From contig NZ_CP126739.1 in assembly GCF_030246885.1 (NCBI RefSeq), positions 744,001 through 808,000 on the forward strand: 64,000 bases of DNA. Direction: 5' to 3'. Below, in pieces: positions 8,616 through 17,013 of the stretch; position 1 is the stretch's first letter; each line of letters starts with the position of its first letter. The stretch comes from Microbacterium sp. zg-B185. GTDB taxonomy: Bacteria > Actinomycetota > Actinomycetes > Actinomycetales > Microbacteriaceae. Position numbers and translations under genes: made by a program. The notes below the pieces were generated by a model that was not told the DNA's origin, did not search any database, and worked only from the letters and a program-made list of their open reading frames with translations.

Positions 8616-9358
8616 GCACTCAGGCCGTCACCGAACAGCGACCGAGCATCATCGTCGCAGACGTTCACAAGACATTCACCCTCAATCACGCGTTCTCTCT
8701 CAAGGACACGATCGTCTCGTGGATCCGTGGCCGGAAGCTCACAAGCCAGTTCGAGGCGTTGAAGGGCCTTGACCTCGTCATCAACGAGGGGGAATCCGTC
8801 GCGATCCTCGGCTTGAATGGCTCGGGCAAGTCAACGCTTCTCAAACTCGTCTCCGGCGTCATGCAGCCCGATGGCGGATCCGTGCTGACGCGTGGGCGAG
8901 TGGCTGGACTCATCGAAGTCGGAGCTGGGTTTCATCCCGAGTTGTCGGGTCGCGAGAACGTATTCCTCAACGCGGCGATCCTGGGAATGAGTCGGAAGGA
9001 GATCGAAGCGCGCTACGACGAGATCGTCGCATTCAGCGGCATCGAGCCCTTCATCGATCAAGAAGTCAAGCACTACTCGTCGGGTATGTTCATGCGACTT
9101 GCGTTCTCGGTCGCCATCCACGTCAACCTGGACATCCTCCTTGTCGACGAGATCCTCTCCGTCGGCGATGCGCCGTTCCGCGAGAAGTGCCGACTCAAGT
9201 TTCAGGAACTGATCCAAAGGCGCAAGACGCTCGTCGTGGTCAGTCACGACATGGAGATGGTGCGCGAGTTGTGTACGCGCGGAATCGTGATCAGCAAGGG
9301 GTCGGTGGTCTACGACGGCCCCGTCGAGGGAGCCATCGTCATCGTCGGCGCTGAGTGA
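8612..9358 (+). CDS. ABC transporter ATP-binding protein (Wzt-like), short form
   Basis: 248-residue nucleotide-binding subunit paired with the preceding permease. Walker A 'GLNGSGKST', signature-region 'HYSSGMFMRLAFSVAIHV', Walker B 'LDILLVDEIL' and the 'VVSHD' switch histidine are all visible. An extended N-terminal segment before the Walker A is typical of glycan exporters. It stops at the nucleotide-binding domain and has no C-terminal carbohydrate-recognition domain. It therefore belongs with TagH/Rv3781-like exporters, not with O9a-type Wzt proteins that read a terminal cap. The stop overlaps the next start. Confidence 0.92.
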   Translation: MSTQAVTEQRPSIIVADVHKTFTLNHAFSLKDTIVSWIRGRKLTSQFEALKGLDLVINEGESVAILGLNGSGKSTLLKLVSGVMQPDGGSVLTRGRVAGLIEVGAGFHPELSGRENVFLNAAILGMSRKEIEARYDEIVAFSGIEPFIDQEVKHYSSGMFMRLAFSVAIHVNLDILLVDEILSVGDAPFREKCRLKFQELIQRRKTLVVVSHDMEMVRELCTRGIVISKGSVVYDGPVEGAIVIVGAE

Positions 9359-11310
9359 TGGGATGGGTCGCCGCATCCGGCGTCGTGCTGACAGCTGTCG
9401 GGTGGATGGTAGTTCCCGGACTCGCCTTCGGCATGGCAGCCAGGCTGCGCGGACTCGCCCTGGCCGCATTCGCGCCGGTCGCCAGTACGGCGATCCTTGC
9501 GACGATCGCGCTCTTGTTCGGGCTCTGCGGAATCCCCTGGTCGCCATGGACGGCCGCAGGTGCCGCTGCAGTGGTGGTGCTCGCAGTGTGGGGCATCCGC
9601 GTCCTGGTTCGACCTTCACCTGTCGCGGCCCGCTGGCAGCCTGGGGCGCACTGGATTGTGCCGGCGGGTATCGCTGTCGGCACGGTGTTGGCCGCACTGC
9701 GGCTGGCGCTGTACATCGGCGAACCGCAAAACGTCTCTCAGACCAACGACGCAGTCTTCCATCTCAACGCGCTGCGATACATCCTCGAATCCGGTTCGGC
9801 ATCGTCCCTCGACATCACCGGGATGCTGGACATATCGAGCTTCTATCCCGCAGCCTGGCATGCGCCAACTTCTCTGGTCGCGATGTCGACGGACGCCGAC
9901 CTGGTCGTCGTCGCGAATGCGATGACCATCGTCATCGGTGCCCTGGTGTGGACATCGGGCATCGCCTGGTTGACGTCGGTGGCCACCGACGGCAACAGGC
10001 TGGCGGCGGCGGCAGCAGCGTCTCTCTCTGCGGCCCTGGTGGCCTTTCCGCTCCTGATGATCCAGTGGGGCGTGCTGTATCCGGCGCTGTTGGCGATCGC
10101 CTTGCTGCCCGCAGCTGTCGCCGCGGCGATTGATCTGCCCAGACGACTGAGGGGGTCCGAGCGGAACGCGCGAGACGCCGTCTGGGGTGCGCTGCTCATT
10201 TTGGTCGGTGTCGCCGCGGTGGCCCTCGCACATCCGTCGCTGCTGCTGGCGTGGGGGCTTCTCGTGGTGTCGTTTGCGGTGTGGTGGATCGGCGGCAGGT
10301 GGCGTAGCGCGACCCTACGCCAGCGTGCTGCCATGCTGATCGCGGCACTGGCGAGCGTGTTCGCGCTGGCGGCCGTCTGGTTCGTGATGGGCGGGCTCGT
10401 GACCGGCGAGTGGCCGCACTCGCGCGGCAGGATCCAGGCACTCGCCGATATCCTCATCAACAGCCAGCTCGGCTTCCCGGCCGCCTGGGGGGTCAGCATC
10501 CTGATGATCGTCGGGCTGATCGTGTGTGCGCGCGCACAGGCTCTGCGTTGGCTGGCGACGGCGTGGGTCCTCATCGCCTGTCTGTACTTCGTCGCCGTCG
10601 CCGTCGGCAACCCCGCGGTTCGCGCGATCACCGGACCGTTCTACGACGATCCGTACCGGATCGCGGCGCTAGTTCCCGTGGTGGTCATCCCCCTCGCCGG
10701 GATCGGGGTGTCGGCTGTCGCGACCTGGGCGCAGAACGTGCTGCGCGCGCGATCGAAGAAGGCACGCCGCCCGGACCCCGGCACGACGGCCGCCGCGTGG
10801 ACCATCGGGGTCATGGCAGCCTTCGGCGCTGTCTCCCTCGCCGTGGCTCCGGTGATCCAGTGGCGCGACGTGTGGAGCGGTGCTGTGGACCATGCGACGT
10901 GGTATCAGATGGACGAGTCGTCGTACCTCAGTGTTGATGAGCTCGCTCTTTTGGAACGGTTGCCGCAGCGGGTGCCTGCCGACCAGCTCGTCCTGGGTAA
11001 CCCTTCAACCGGAATGGCTTTCGGGTATGCGCTGGGTGAGCATGCCGTCTATCCCAAGACATGGCAGCCACCTCGGACGCAGGCCTACGAGGTGCTCGCG
11101 GGCAACCTCAATGCGGTGGCCACGGACCCGCTGGTCTGCCCTGCGCTCGATGCCATCGGCTCCCGGTACGTGCTGGACTTCGGTCCGGGCGACGCTGATT
11201 ACGGACATTACGTCCTGCCCGGATTCACGGGTCTGGCGGAGGCCGACGGCTTTGAGCTCGTGGACCGCGAGGGTCAGGCATCCCTCTGGCGGGTCACAGC
11301 CTGCGACTAA
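9355..11310 (+). CDS. DUF6541-like multi-spanning membrane protein, copy 1
   Basis: 651-residue polytopic membrane protein with about 12 hydrophobic helices. It resembles GT-C-type membrane glycosyltransferases in layout, but no activity is established. The first extracytoplasmic loop holds 'EPQNVSQTNDAVFHLNALRYILESGSASS', which closely matches the equivalent segment of the protein at 37663-39624, so the two are paralogues. GTG at 9355 overlaps the ATPase stop by 4 bp; ATG at 9358 gives a product one residue shorter. It ends tail to tail with the DUF2304 gene, sharing a CTAA. Membership of DUF6541 is recognition from memory of the loop motif. Confidence 0.75.
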   Translation: MMGWVAASGVVLTAVGWMVVPGLAFGMAARLRGLALAAFAPVASTAILATIALLFGLCGIPWSPWTAAGAAAVVVLAVWGIRVLVRPSPVAARWQPGAHWIVPAGIAVGTVLAALRLALYIGEPQNVSQTNDAVFHLNALRYILESGSASSLDITGMLDISSFYPAAWHAPTSLVAMSTDADLVVVANAMTIVIGALVWTSGIAWLTSVATDGNRLAAAAAASLSAALVAFPLLMIQWGVLYPALLAIALLPAAVAAAIDLPRRLRGSERNARDAVWGALLILVGVAAVALAHPSLLLAWGLLVVSFAVWWIGGRWRSATLRQRAAMLIAALASVFALAAVWFVMGGLVTGEWPHSRGRIQALADILINSQLGFPAAWGVSILMIVGLIVCARAQALRWLATAWVLIACLYFVAVAVGNPAVRAITGPFYDDPYRIAALVPVVVIPLAGIGVSAVATWAQNVLRARSKKARRPDPGTTAAAWTIGVMAAFGAVSLAVAPVIQWRDVWSGAVDHATWYQMDESSYLSVDELALLERLPQRVPADQLVLGNPSTGMAFGYALGEHAVYPKTWQPPRTQAYEVLAGNLNAVATDPLVCPALDAIGSRYVLDFGPGDADYGHYVLPGFTGLAEADGFELVDREGQASLWRVTACD

Positions 11311-11696
11311 GGCAGCGGCTCGGTATGCGGCGGTGCCGCGCTGTCGTCCTGGACGGAAGGCTGGCGCTCGCTCTCGCGCGCTTCCAGCAGGGCGATTCGA
11401 CGCGCGAGCTGGGTGATGCGGCGGTTCTGCTCGACGTTGGTGCGGTACTGCGTGGCGATCACCACGAGCACGACCAGTACAAGGGCGTAGAGGAGGAGAT
11501 CGGTTCCGCGGCCGACACCGATCAGCGACGCCACCCAGGAAAGCCACTGCGGGAACAGCACCGAGAGCACCGCGACGATGACGAAGCCGAACAGCAACAG
11601 ACGTCGGATCGCGAGGTGACTGTCGCTGCCTGGATTGCGGATCACCAGGAACCCGATGATCACAATCGCGACGATCAGGATGATCTGGATCAGCAT
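11307..11696 (-). CDS. DUF2304 small membrane protein, copy 1
   Basis: 129 residues: three hydrophobic helices, then a charged, probably coiled-coil tail ('NRRITQLARRIALLEARESER'). This is the DUF2304 pattern, usually encoded beside a GT2 glycosyltransferase and thought to be its membrane partner. The ATG at 11696 overlaps the stop of the upstream GT2 gene by one base (TGATG), which fixes the start and implies coupling. It is paralogous in layout to the protein at 40419-40814. Function unproven. Confidence 0.75.
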   Translation of the reverse strand: MLIQIILIVAIVIIGFLVIRNPGSDSHLAIRRLLLFGFVIVAVLSVLFPQWLSWVASLIGVGRGTDLLLYALVLVVLVVIATQYRTNVEQNRRITQLARRIALLEARESERQPSVQDDSAAPPHTEPLP

Positions 11697-12397
11697 CAGC
11701 GCACGACCAAGTCGACGAGGATGTTCACGGAGTTCAGCACGCTCTGACCCTTCGCCTTCGAATAGTCGGTGTAAAGGAGTTCGACGGGATACTCCGCCCA
11801 CGGCAGCCCGGTGTTTCCGAGCTGGAGGACGATCTCCGTGGCATGCGCCATGCGGTCCTGCTTCAGCTGCACGTAGCGGGCCGCGTCCCTGCGAATGACC
11901 CGAAGGCCGTTATGCGCGTCGGTCAAACGAAGGCCGGTCGTCTGGTTGGTGACCCACACGGCGGTCTTGAGGATGACGTGCTTCATCCAGCCCGGCCGGG
12001 TGCGGTCATCCAGGAACCGCGACCCGAAAACGATGGCGAGGTCAGCGCGGCGCGCCTCTGCGACCATGCCGACGGCATCCTCCACGCGATGCTGGCCGTC
12101 GGCGTCGAAGGTCACGACATAGCGTGCAGAGGGATGTTCGAGCACGTACTCAATCCCTGTCTGCAGGGCAGCGCCCTGGCCCAGATTCACGGGATGCGAC
12201 ACGACGGTGGCCCCGGCTGCGCGGGCGGCGTCGGCCGAGCCGTCGGAGGATCCGTCGTCGACGCAGACAATGTGGCGGAACGACGTCCTAAGGCCGGTGA
12301 TGACCTCGCCGATGACGGATGCCTCGTTGTAGAGCGGAATGACCACCCACGCCCCATCTCCGGGAGACGGCTCTCCCGAAGGGCCTTCAGTGCTCAT
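11696..12397 (-). CDS. GT2 glycosyltransferase (dolichyl-phosphate-mannose-synthase-like)
   Basis: 233 residues, GT-A fold. Motifs are 'VVIPLYNEASVIGEVI', 'VDDGSSDGSADAA', 'NLGQGAALQTGIEYV', the metal-binding 'FDADGQH', and 'GLRLTDAHNGLRVIRR'. No membrane segment is present; the DUF2304 partner encoded immediately downstream probably supplies the anchor. Such pairs typically make or use polyprenyl-phosphate sugars. It is divergent from the acetyltransferase gene at 12476 with 78 bp between. It is a paralogue of the GT2 at 39676-40422. Confidence 0.85.
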   Translation of the reverse strand: MSTEGPSGEPSPGDGAWVVIPLYNEASVIGEVITGLRTSFRHIVCVDDGSSDGSADAARAAGATVVSHPVNLGQGAALQTGIEYVLEHPSARYVVTFDADGQHRVEDAVGMVAEARRADLAIVFGSRFLDDRTRPGWMKHVILKTAVWVTNQTTGLRLTDAHNGLRVIRRDAARYVQLKQDRMAHATEIVLQLGNTGLPWAEYPVELLYTDYSKAKGQSVLNSVNILVDLVVR

Positions 12398-12419
12398 CGT
12401 TCCATTCTTGCAGAGGCGG

Positions 12420-12425
12420 TAGACT
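12420..12425 (+). promoter_or_regulatory. -10 box of the diamino-sugar operon
   Basis: TAGACT in the divergent gap, about 50 nt before the GTG at 12476. The start has its own ribosome binding site (GAGGAG, 12461-12466), so this would be a normal leadered transcript. No clear -35 is seen. Confidence 0.35.
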
Positions 12426-12475
12426 CGACGTTGCACTCCGCGGTCCGATGCCGGAGTCGCGAGGAGCCCCCGAAC

Positions 12476-13081
12476 GTGAGCCAGTCTTCCGCCGTGCGCG
12501 TCACGGATTCCGCAGACGTGTCCGTCGATGCGACGATCGGGGGTGGGTCGTCCATCTGGCACCTCGCGCAGGTGCGCGAGGGGGCCGTCATCGGCCAGAA
12601 CTGCGTGATCGGACGGGGCGCCTACATCGGCACCGGCGTCGTGATGGGCGACAACTGCAAGGTGCAGAACTACGCCCTTGTCTATGAGCCCGCCCGTCTG
12701 GGCGATGGCGTCTTCATCGGCCCTGCCGTCGTGCTGACCAACGACACCTATCCACGGGCGATCAATCCCGATGGCACGCTGAAGAGCGCCCATGACTGGC
12801 AGCCCGTCGGCGTCACGATCGAGACTGGGGCATCGATCGGAGCCCGGGCAACGTGCGTCGCGCCGGTCACCATCGGCGCCTGGGCCACGGTCGCCGCCGG
12901 CGCCGTCGTGGTCAAGGACGTGCCCGCGTACGCCCTGGTCGCGGGTGTACCGGCGCGCCGCATCGGATGGGTCGGCCGCTCAGGTCACCCACTCACCGAA
13001 CGTGACGGACAGTGGCACTGTCCCGTCTCCTCCGACATCTATACAGAGGTCGATGGCACACTCAGAGAGGTCACCCTGTGA
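12476..13081 (+). CDS. Left-handed beta-helix N-acetyltransferase (WbpD/WlbB type)
   Basis: 201-residue hexapeptide-repeat acetyltransferase. Repeats of the [IV]GxxxxI type run from about residue 20 to 150 ('IGQNCVIGRGAYIGTGVVMGDNCKVQNYALVYEPARLGDGVFIGP'). The loop 'VLTNDTYPRAINPDG' followed by 'IGARATCVAPVTIG' is characteristic of WbpD/WlbB enzymes, which acetylate the 3-amino group of UDP-2-acetamido-3-amino-glucuronate. A C-terminal tail with 'CPVSSDIYTEV' is present. GTG at 12476 has GAGGAG at 12461-12466. The gene overlaps the aminotransferase by 4 bp, and an oxidoreductase comes next. This reproduces the WbpD-E-B enzyme set. Confidence 0.85.
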   Translation: MSQSSAVRVTDSADVSVDATIGGGSSIWHLAQVREGAVIGQNCVIGRGAYIGTGVVMGDNCKVQNYALVYEPARLGDGVFIGPAVVLTNDTYPRAINPDGTLKSAHDWQPVGVTIETGASIGARATCVAPVTIGAWATVAAGAVVVKDVPAYALVAGVPARRIGWVGRSGHPLTERDGQWHCPVSSDIYTEVDGTLREVTL

Positions 13082-14178
13082 CGCTGGACTTCATCCCTCC
13101 CGCCAAGCCGATCATCGGCGCTGACGAGCGCGAGGCGGTCGACCGAGTGCTACGCACCGGCATGGTCGCCCAGGGGCCGGAAGTTGCCGCGTTCGAACGC
13201 GAGTTCTCCGAGCACTTCGTGCAGGGGCGTCCGACCGTCGCCGTGAACTCCGGCACATCCGGCCTGCACCTCGGGCTCCTTGCCGCGGGCGTGGGCCGCG
13301 GTGACGAGGTCATCGTTCCGTCGTTCACCTTCGCAGCGACCGGCAACTCGGTGGCGCTGACGGGTGCGACGCCGGTGTTCGTCGACATCGAGCCAGAGAC
13401 ATTCTCGCTGGACCCTGCCGCGGTCGAGGCTGCGATAACACCACGGACCCGCGGCATCCTGCCCGTTCACCTGTACGGGCACCCCGCTCGACTCCGCGAG
13501 CTCTCGTCCATCGCCGAGAAGCACGGCGTGGCCCTCTACGAGGACGCCGCGCAGGCCCATGGTGCGTCCCTCGACGGACGGCCGGTCGGCGCATGGGGCG
13601 CGTTCGCGATGTTCTCGTTGTATCCGACCAAGAACATGACCAGCGGCGAGGGCGGCATGGTCACACTGGCCGACGACAAGCTCGCCCGCGCAGTCCGTCT
13701 TCTCCGCAACCAGGGCATGGAGAAGCAGTATGAGAACGAGGTCGTGGGCTTCAACGCCCGCATGACCGATATCCACGCCGCGATCGGCCGTGTCCAGCTT
13801 ACGAAGGTGGATGCCTGGACCCGGCGCCGCCAGGAGAACGCCGCCTTCCTCGACGCGAGTCTTCGCGGGGTTGTCGTACCCACGGTGGCCGAGGGCGCCG
13901 TGCACGTCTACCACCAGTACACGATCCGCGTTCCCGAGGACCGCGACGGTTTCGTGAAGGCGCTGAAGGACGAGTACCAGGTCGGCAGCGGCGTGTACTA
14001 CCCGATTCCCAACCACCGGCTTCCGTCGCTCGCACCGTTCGCGCCCGGCCTCGATTTGCCGGTCACGGAAGTCGCGGCGAGTGAGGTCGTCTCGCTGCCC
14101 GTGCACCCTTCGCTGACCGCCGCAGACCTGGACCGCGTCGCTGCTGCCGTCAACGCTGTAGCCGGGGCGGGTTCCTGA
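13078..14178 (+). CDS. DegT/DnrJ/EryC1 aminotransferase, WbpE-like (3-amino sugar)
   Basis: 366-residue PLP enzyme of the sugar aminotransferase family. 'NSGTSGLHLGLLAAGVGRGDEVIVPSFTF', 'EDAAQAHGAS' and the lysine loop 'MFSLYPTKNMTSGEGGMV' (Schiff-base Lys) are clear. So is the late 'VGSGVYYPIPNHRLPS' substrate loop, similar to WbpE and ArnB relatives. With the flanking acetyltransferase and Gfo/Idh/MocA dehydrogenase it should transaminate UDP-3-keto-GlcNAcA at C3. The GTG at 13078 overlaps the upstream stop (GTGA), and its stop overlaps the next ATG by one base. Substrate assignment is inference from context. Confidence 0.85.
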   Translation: MTLDFIPPAKPIIGADEREAVDRVLRTGMVAQGPEVAAFEREFSEHFVQGRPTVAVNSGTSGLHLGLLAAGVGRGDEVIVPSFTFAATGNSVALTGATPVFVDIEPETFSLDPAAVEAAITPRTRGILPVHLYGHPARLRELSSIAEKHGVALYEDAAQAHGASLDGRPVGAWGAFAMFSLYPTKNMTSGEGGMVTLADDKLARAVRLLRNQGMEKQYENEVVGFNARMTDIHAAIGRVQLTKVDAWTRRRQENAAFLDASLRGVVVPTVAEGAVHVYHQYTIRVPEDRDGFVKALKDEYQVGSGVYYPIPNHRLPSLAPFAPGLDLPVTEVAASEVVSLPVHPSLTAADLDRVAAAVNAVAGAGS

Positions 14179-15161
14179 TGGCGCTGAGGGCGGGGCTTCT
14201 CGGCATCGGGATGATGGGGCGGCATCACGCCAGGGTGCTGCGCGAAGTCGAGGGTCTGGAGCTCGTCGCCATCGCTGATCCTGGCGGCGACCCCCATGGC
14301 GTTGCGGCGGGCTTGGACGTGCTTCCCGACGTCGAGGCACTGATCGCCTCCGGTATCGACATCGCCGTCGTCGCGGTTCCTACCCGGCACCACTTCGCTG
14401 CGGCGATGGCACTGGCCGAAGCCGGCATCCACACGCTCGTCGAGAAGCCGATCGCGCACTCCACCGAAGCAGGCCGCCTGATGGCTCACGCGTTCTCCTC
14501 GCGAGGACTGGTGGGCGCGGTCGGACACGTGGAGCGCTTCAATCCCGCCCTGCAGGAATTGCGACGCCGCCTGGCTAACGGCGACGTGGGCGAGGTCTAC
14601 CAGATTGCCACCCGCCGCCAGAGCACGTTCCCCGCACGAATCGCCGACGTGGGAGTGGGCATGGACCTGGCCTCCCACGACATCGACCTGACGGCCTGGG
14701 TCGCTCAGAGCGAATACAAGACGGTGTACGCCCAGACCACCTTCAAGAGCGGCCGCGAATACGAGGACATGATCGCGTTGACAGGCAGGCTTTCCAATGG
14801 CGTGATCGTCAACCATCTGATCAACTGGCTCAGCCCGATGAAGGAGCGGGTGACCGTCGTCACCGGCGATCGGGGGACGTACATCGCCGACACGGCGACA
14901 GGCGACCTCACCTTCCACGCCAACGGGACGATCGCACTTGAATGGGACTCGGTCTCGTCGTTCCGGGGCGTGTCCGAGGGTGACGTGACCCGATTCTCGT
15001 TCGCCAAGCGCGAGCCGCTACGCGTCGAGCACGAGGCGTTCCGCGACGCAGTGCTCGGGCTGCCGAGCAACGTCGTCACGATGGAACAGGGCCTGCACAC
15101 GCTGGAGGTCGTCGAGGGGGCGCTCACTTCGGCGGCCGACGGCGCCTCGGTCACATTCTGA
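14178..15161 (+). CDS. Gfo/Idh/MocA oxidoreductase, WbpB-like UDP-GlcNAcA 3-dehydrogenase
   Basis: 327 residues. N-terminal Rossmann domain 'GLLGIGMMGRHHARVLREVEGL' and the family 'EKPIA' motif with its lysine near residue 95 are present. The C-terminal alpha/beta domain has 'GVGMDLASHDIDLTAWV', in which the HDID histidine/aspartate are typical. In the WbpB/WlbA reaction the enzyme oxidises C3 of UDP-GlcNAcA with NAD. That product is the substrate of the aminotransferase encoded just upstream (one-base TGATG overlap). Identification of the family is firm; the exact substrate comes from gene context. Confidence 0.85.
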   Translation: MALRAGLLGIGMMGRHHARVLREVEGLELVAIADPGGDPHGVAAGLDVLPDVEALIASGIDIAVVAVPTRHHFAAAMALAEAGIHTLVEKPIAHSTEAGRLMAHAFSSRGLVGAVGHVERFNPALQELRRRLANGDVGEVYQIATRRQSTFPARIADVGVGMDLASHDIDLTAWVAQSEYKTVYAQTTFKSGREYEDMIALTGRLSNGVIVNHLINWLSPMKERVTVVTGDRGTYIADTATGDLTFHANGTIALEWDSVSSFRGVSEGDVTRFSFAKREPLRVEHEAFRDAVLGLPSNVVTMEQGLHTLEVVEGALTSAADGASVTF

Positions 15162-15183
15162 TGACGCGTCTGTATCCGAACGA

Positions 15184-15202
15184 CCTATCCGCAGCGGATA
15201 GG
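15184..15202 (+). promoter_or_regulatory. Small hairpin next to the ribosome binding site of the ABC flippase gene
   Basis: A perfect 8-bp stem (CCTATCCG with CGGATAGG) and a 3-nt loop sit 3 nt upstream of the GGAGG at 15206-15210 that serves the ATG at 15217. It could tune translation or stabilise the mRNA 5' end of the distal operon gene. Function is inferred. Confidence 0.35.
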
Positions 15203-15216
15203 GCCGGAGGCCGATC

Positions 15217-17013
15217 ATGAAACGCGTCTGGGCCGTGCTGCAGGACCTCCTGCCGCTGCTTCCCCTGGGGGCGCAGCGATATTTTGTGTTCTACATGATC
15301 GCGACGACGCTCGTCACGCTGCTCGATGTGGTCGCTATGTCGCTGCTGGCGATCGTCATTGGTCCGGCCATCACCGGAGGAACGCTCGACCTGCCGATCG
15401 TCGGTGAAATCACGCCAGAGATGGCTCCGCTGCTGGCGCTGTCGGCGCTCGTGCTCATCATCGTCAAATCGATCTGCTCGGTCTCGCTGCACTGGCATGC
15501 AACCAGGCGTTTCGCGAAGTACGAGCTCGAAATCGGCGATCGGATGTTCCGCGCCTACATCAACTCGAGCTGGGAGCAGCGTTCCAAGCGCTCGGTAGCG
15601 GAGATCACACGCATCGCGGATGCCGGTATCGCCAATACGATGGCTGGCTTCCTGCTGCCGCTGATGCGCGTCCCGAGCTCGATGTTCACGTTCGTCCTCG
15701 TCTTGGCCGTGCTTCTTGTCGTGAATCCCATGATCTCGATCATCGCGCTCGTCTATCTGACGCTGATCGCGCTGATCGTGCATCAGTTCGTCACGAAACG
15801 CGCACTGGAGGCTGCTCAGGTCAACCTCGAGTACAGCTACCGTGTGGCGATCCTGATGACAGAGATGATGGAGGCACTCAAGGAACTGAGCCTGCGCAAC
15901 CGGCTGTCCGATGTCGCGGAATTGGTCACCACAAATCGCCAACGGTCGGTGCGGGCCCGTGCCAACGGTTCCATCCTCGGCATCATTCCCGGCTTCGTGT
16001 TCGAGATCGCACTCATCGGCGGCATCATCCTTGTCGGTGGCGCATCATTCTTCCAGGGCGGTCTCACCGCTGCGCTCACGTCTGTGGCTCTCTTCGCTAC
16101 GGCGGGCTTCCGACTTATCCCAGCCATCAACGGCATCCAGGGGGGCATCGTTCAGGCGGTGGCAAGCATCCCCTCCGCGACCGACGTCATCGGCGACCTC
16201 ATCGCGTCGGAGAACGATATGAAGACCTCCACGACGCCGGCTGACACAGCGGAGCTCGCCGATAAACCGCGCGAGATGCGGCTGGAGAACGTGCGGTTCC
16301 GCTACCCGAAGGCGTCGGAGGACGTAATTCGCGGAATGTCCGTGGACATCCCGCTGGGCAGTTCGCTGGGCATCGTAGGGCCATCTGGTGCGGGGAAGTC
16401 CACGCTCATCGACTTGCTGCTCGGGCTAAGCGTGCCCTCGTCCGGGGAGATCCGCATCGACGGGCACCCCCTCAACTCGGTTCTGCGGCAATGGCGTGGA
16501 CGTGTCGGCTACGTCCCTCAGCGCGTCGCTCTGTTCGACGGCACGATCGCTCAGAACGTTGCGCTGACATGGAATGACGAGATCGACCGGGAACGCGTGG
16601 TCCGCGCACTCGAGCGGGCTCAGTTGGGCTCGCTCGTCGCTTCGCGGGCGGGCGGGATCGACGAACGGATCGGCGAACGGGGGGTTTCGCTCTCCGGTGG
16701 CCAGCAGCAACGTCTGGGCATCGCCCGGGCCCTGTACACCGACCCGCTGGTGCTCGTTCTGGACGAGGCGACAAGCTCGCTGGACACGAAGACCGAGGAC
16801 GAGGTGACGAAGTCGATCAAGGCACTCCAAGGCGAGGTCACCCTCATCTCCGTCGCGCATCGGCTGTCGACGATCAAAGACTACGACCGGGTCTGTTACG
16901 TCGACGAGGGAGTGATTGTCAGCCAGGGAACCTTCTACGAGGTGGCAGCCTCCTTACCGTCGTTCGCTGAACAGGTGCTGCTGGCCGGGCTTGCCCGAGA
17001 CCGGGATCACTAG
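15217..17013 (+). CDS. ABC-type lipid-linked saccharide flippase (PglK/MsbA-like half transporter)
   Basis: 598 residues. Six membrane helices (to about residue 320) are fused to a nucleotide-binding domain: Walker A 'GPSGAGKST', Q-loop 'YVPQRVALFDGTI', signature 'LSGGQQQRLGIARALYTDP', Walker B 'VLVLDEATSSLD', H-loop 'SVAHRLSTIKD'. This is the exporter half-transporter arrangement of MsbA and of PglK, which flips undecaprenyl-linked oligosaccharides. The start is set by GGAGG at 15206-15210. Its position after the diamino-uronate genes suggests it flips a glycan containing that sugar. The stop interlocks with that of the convergent GT2 gene (CTAG). Confidence 0.85.
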   Translation: MKRVWAVLQDLLPLLPLGAQRYFVFYMIATTLVTLLDVVAMSLLAIVIGPAITGGTLDLPIVGEITPEMAPLLALSALVLIIVKSICSVSLHWHATRRFAKYELEIGDRMFRAYINSSWEQRSKRSVAEITRIADAGIANTMAGFLLPLMRVPSSMFTFVLVLAVLLVVNPMISIIALVYLTLIALIVHQFVTKRALEAAQVNLEYSYRVAILMTEMMEALKELSLRNRLSDVAELVTTNRQRSVRARANGSILGIIPGFVFEIALIGGIILVGGASFFQGGLTAALTSVALFATAGFRLIPAINGIQGGIVQAVASIPSATDVIGDLIASENDMKTSTTPADTAELADKPREMRLENVRFRYPKASEDVIRGMSVDIPLGSSLGIVGPSGAGKSTLIDLLLGLSVPSSGEIRIDGHPLNSVLRQWRGRVGYVPQRVALFDGTIAQNVALTWNDEIDRERVVRALERAQLGSLVASRAGGIDERIGERGVSLSGGQQQRLGIARALYTDPLVLVLDEATSSLDTKTEDEVTKSIKALQGEVTLISVAHRLSTIKDYDRVCYVDEGVIVSQGTFYEVAASLPSFAEQVLLAGLARDRDH

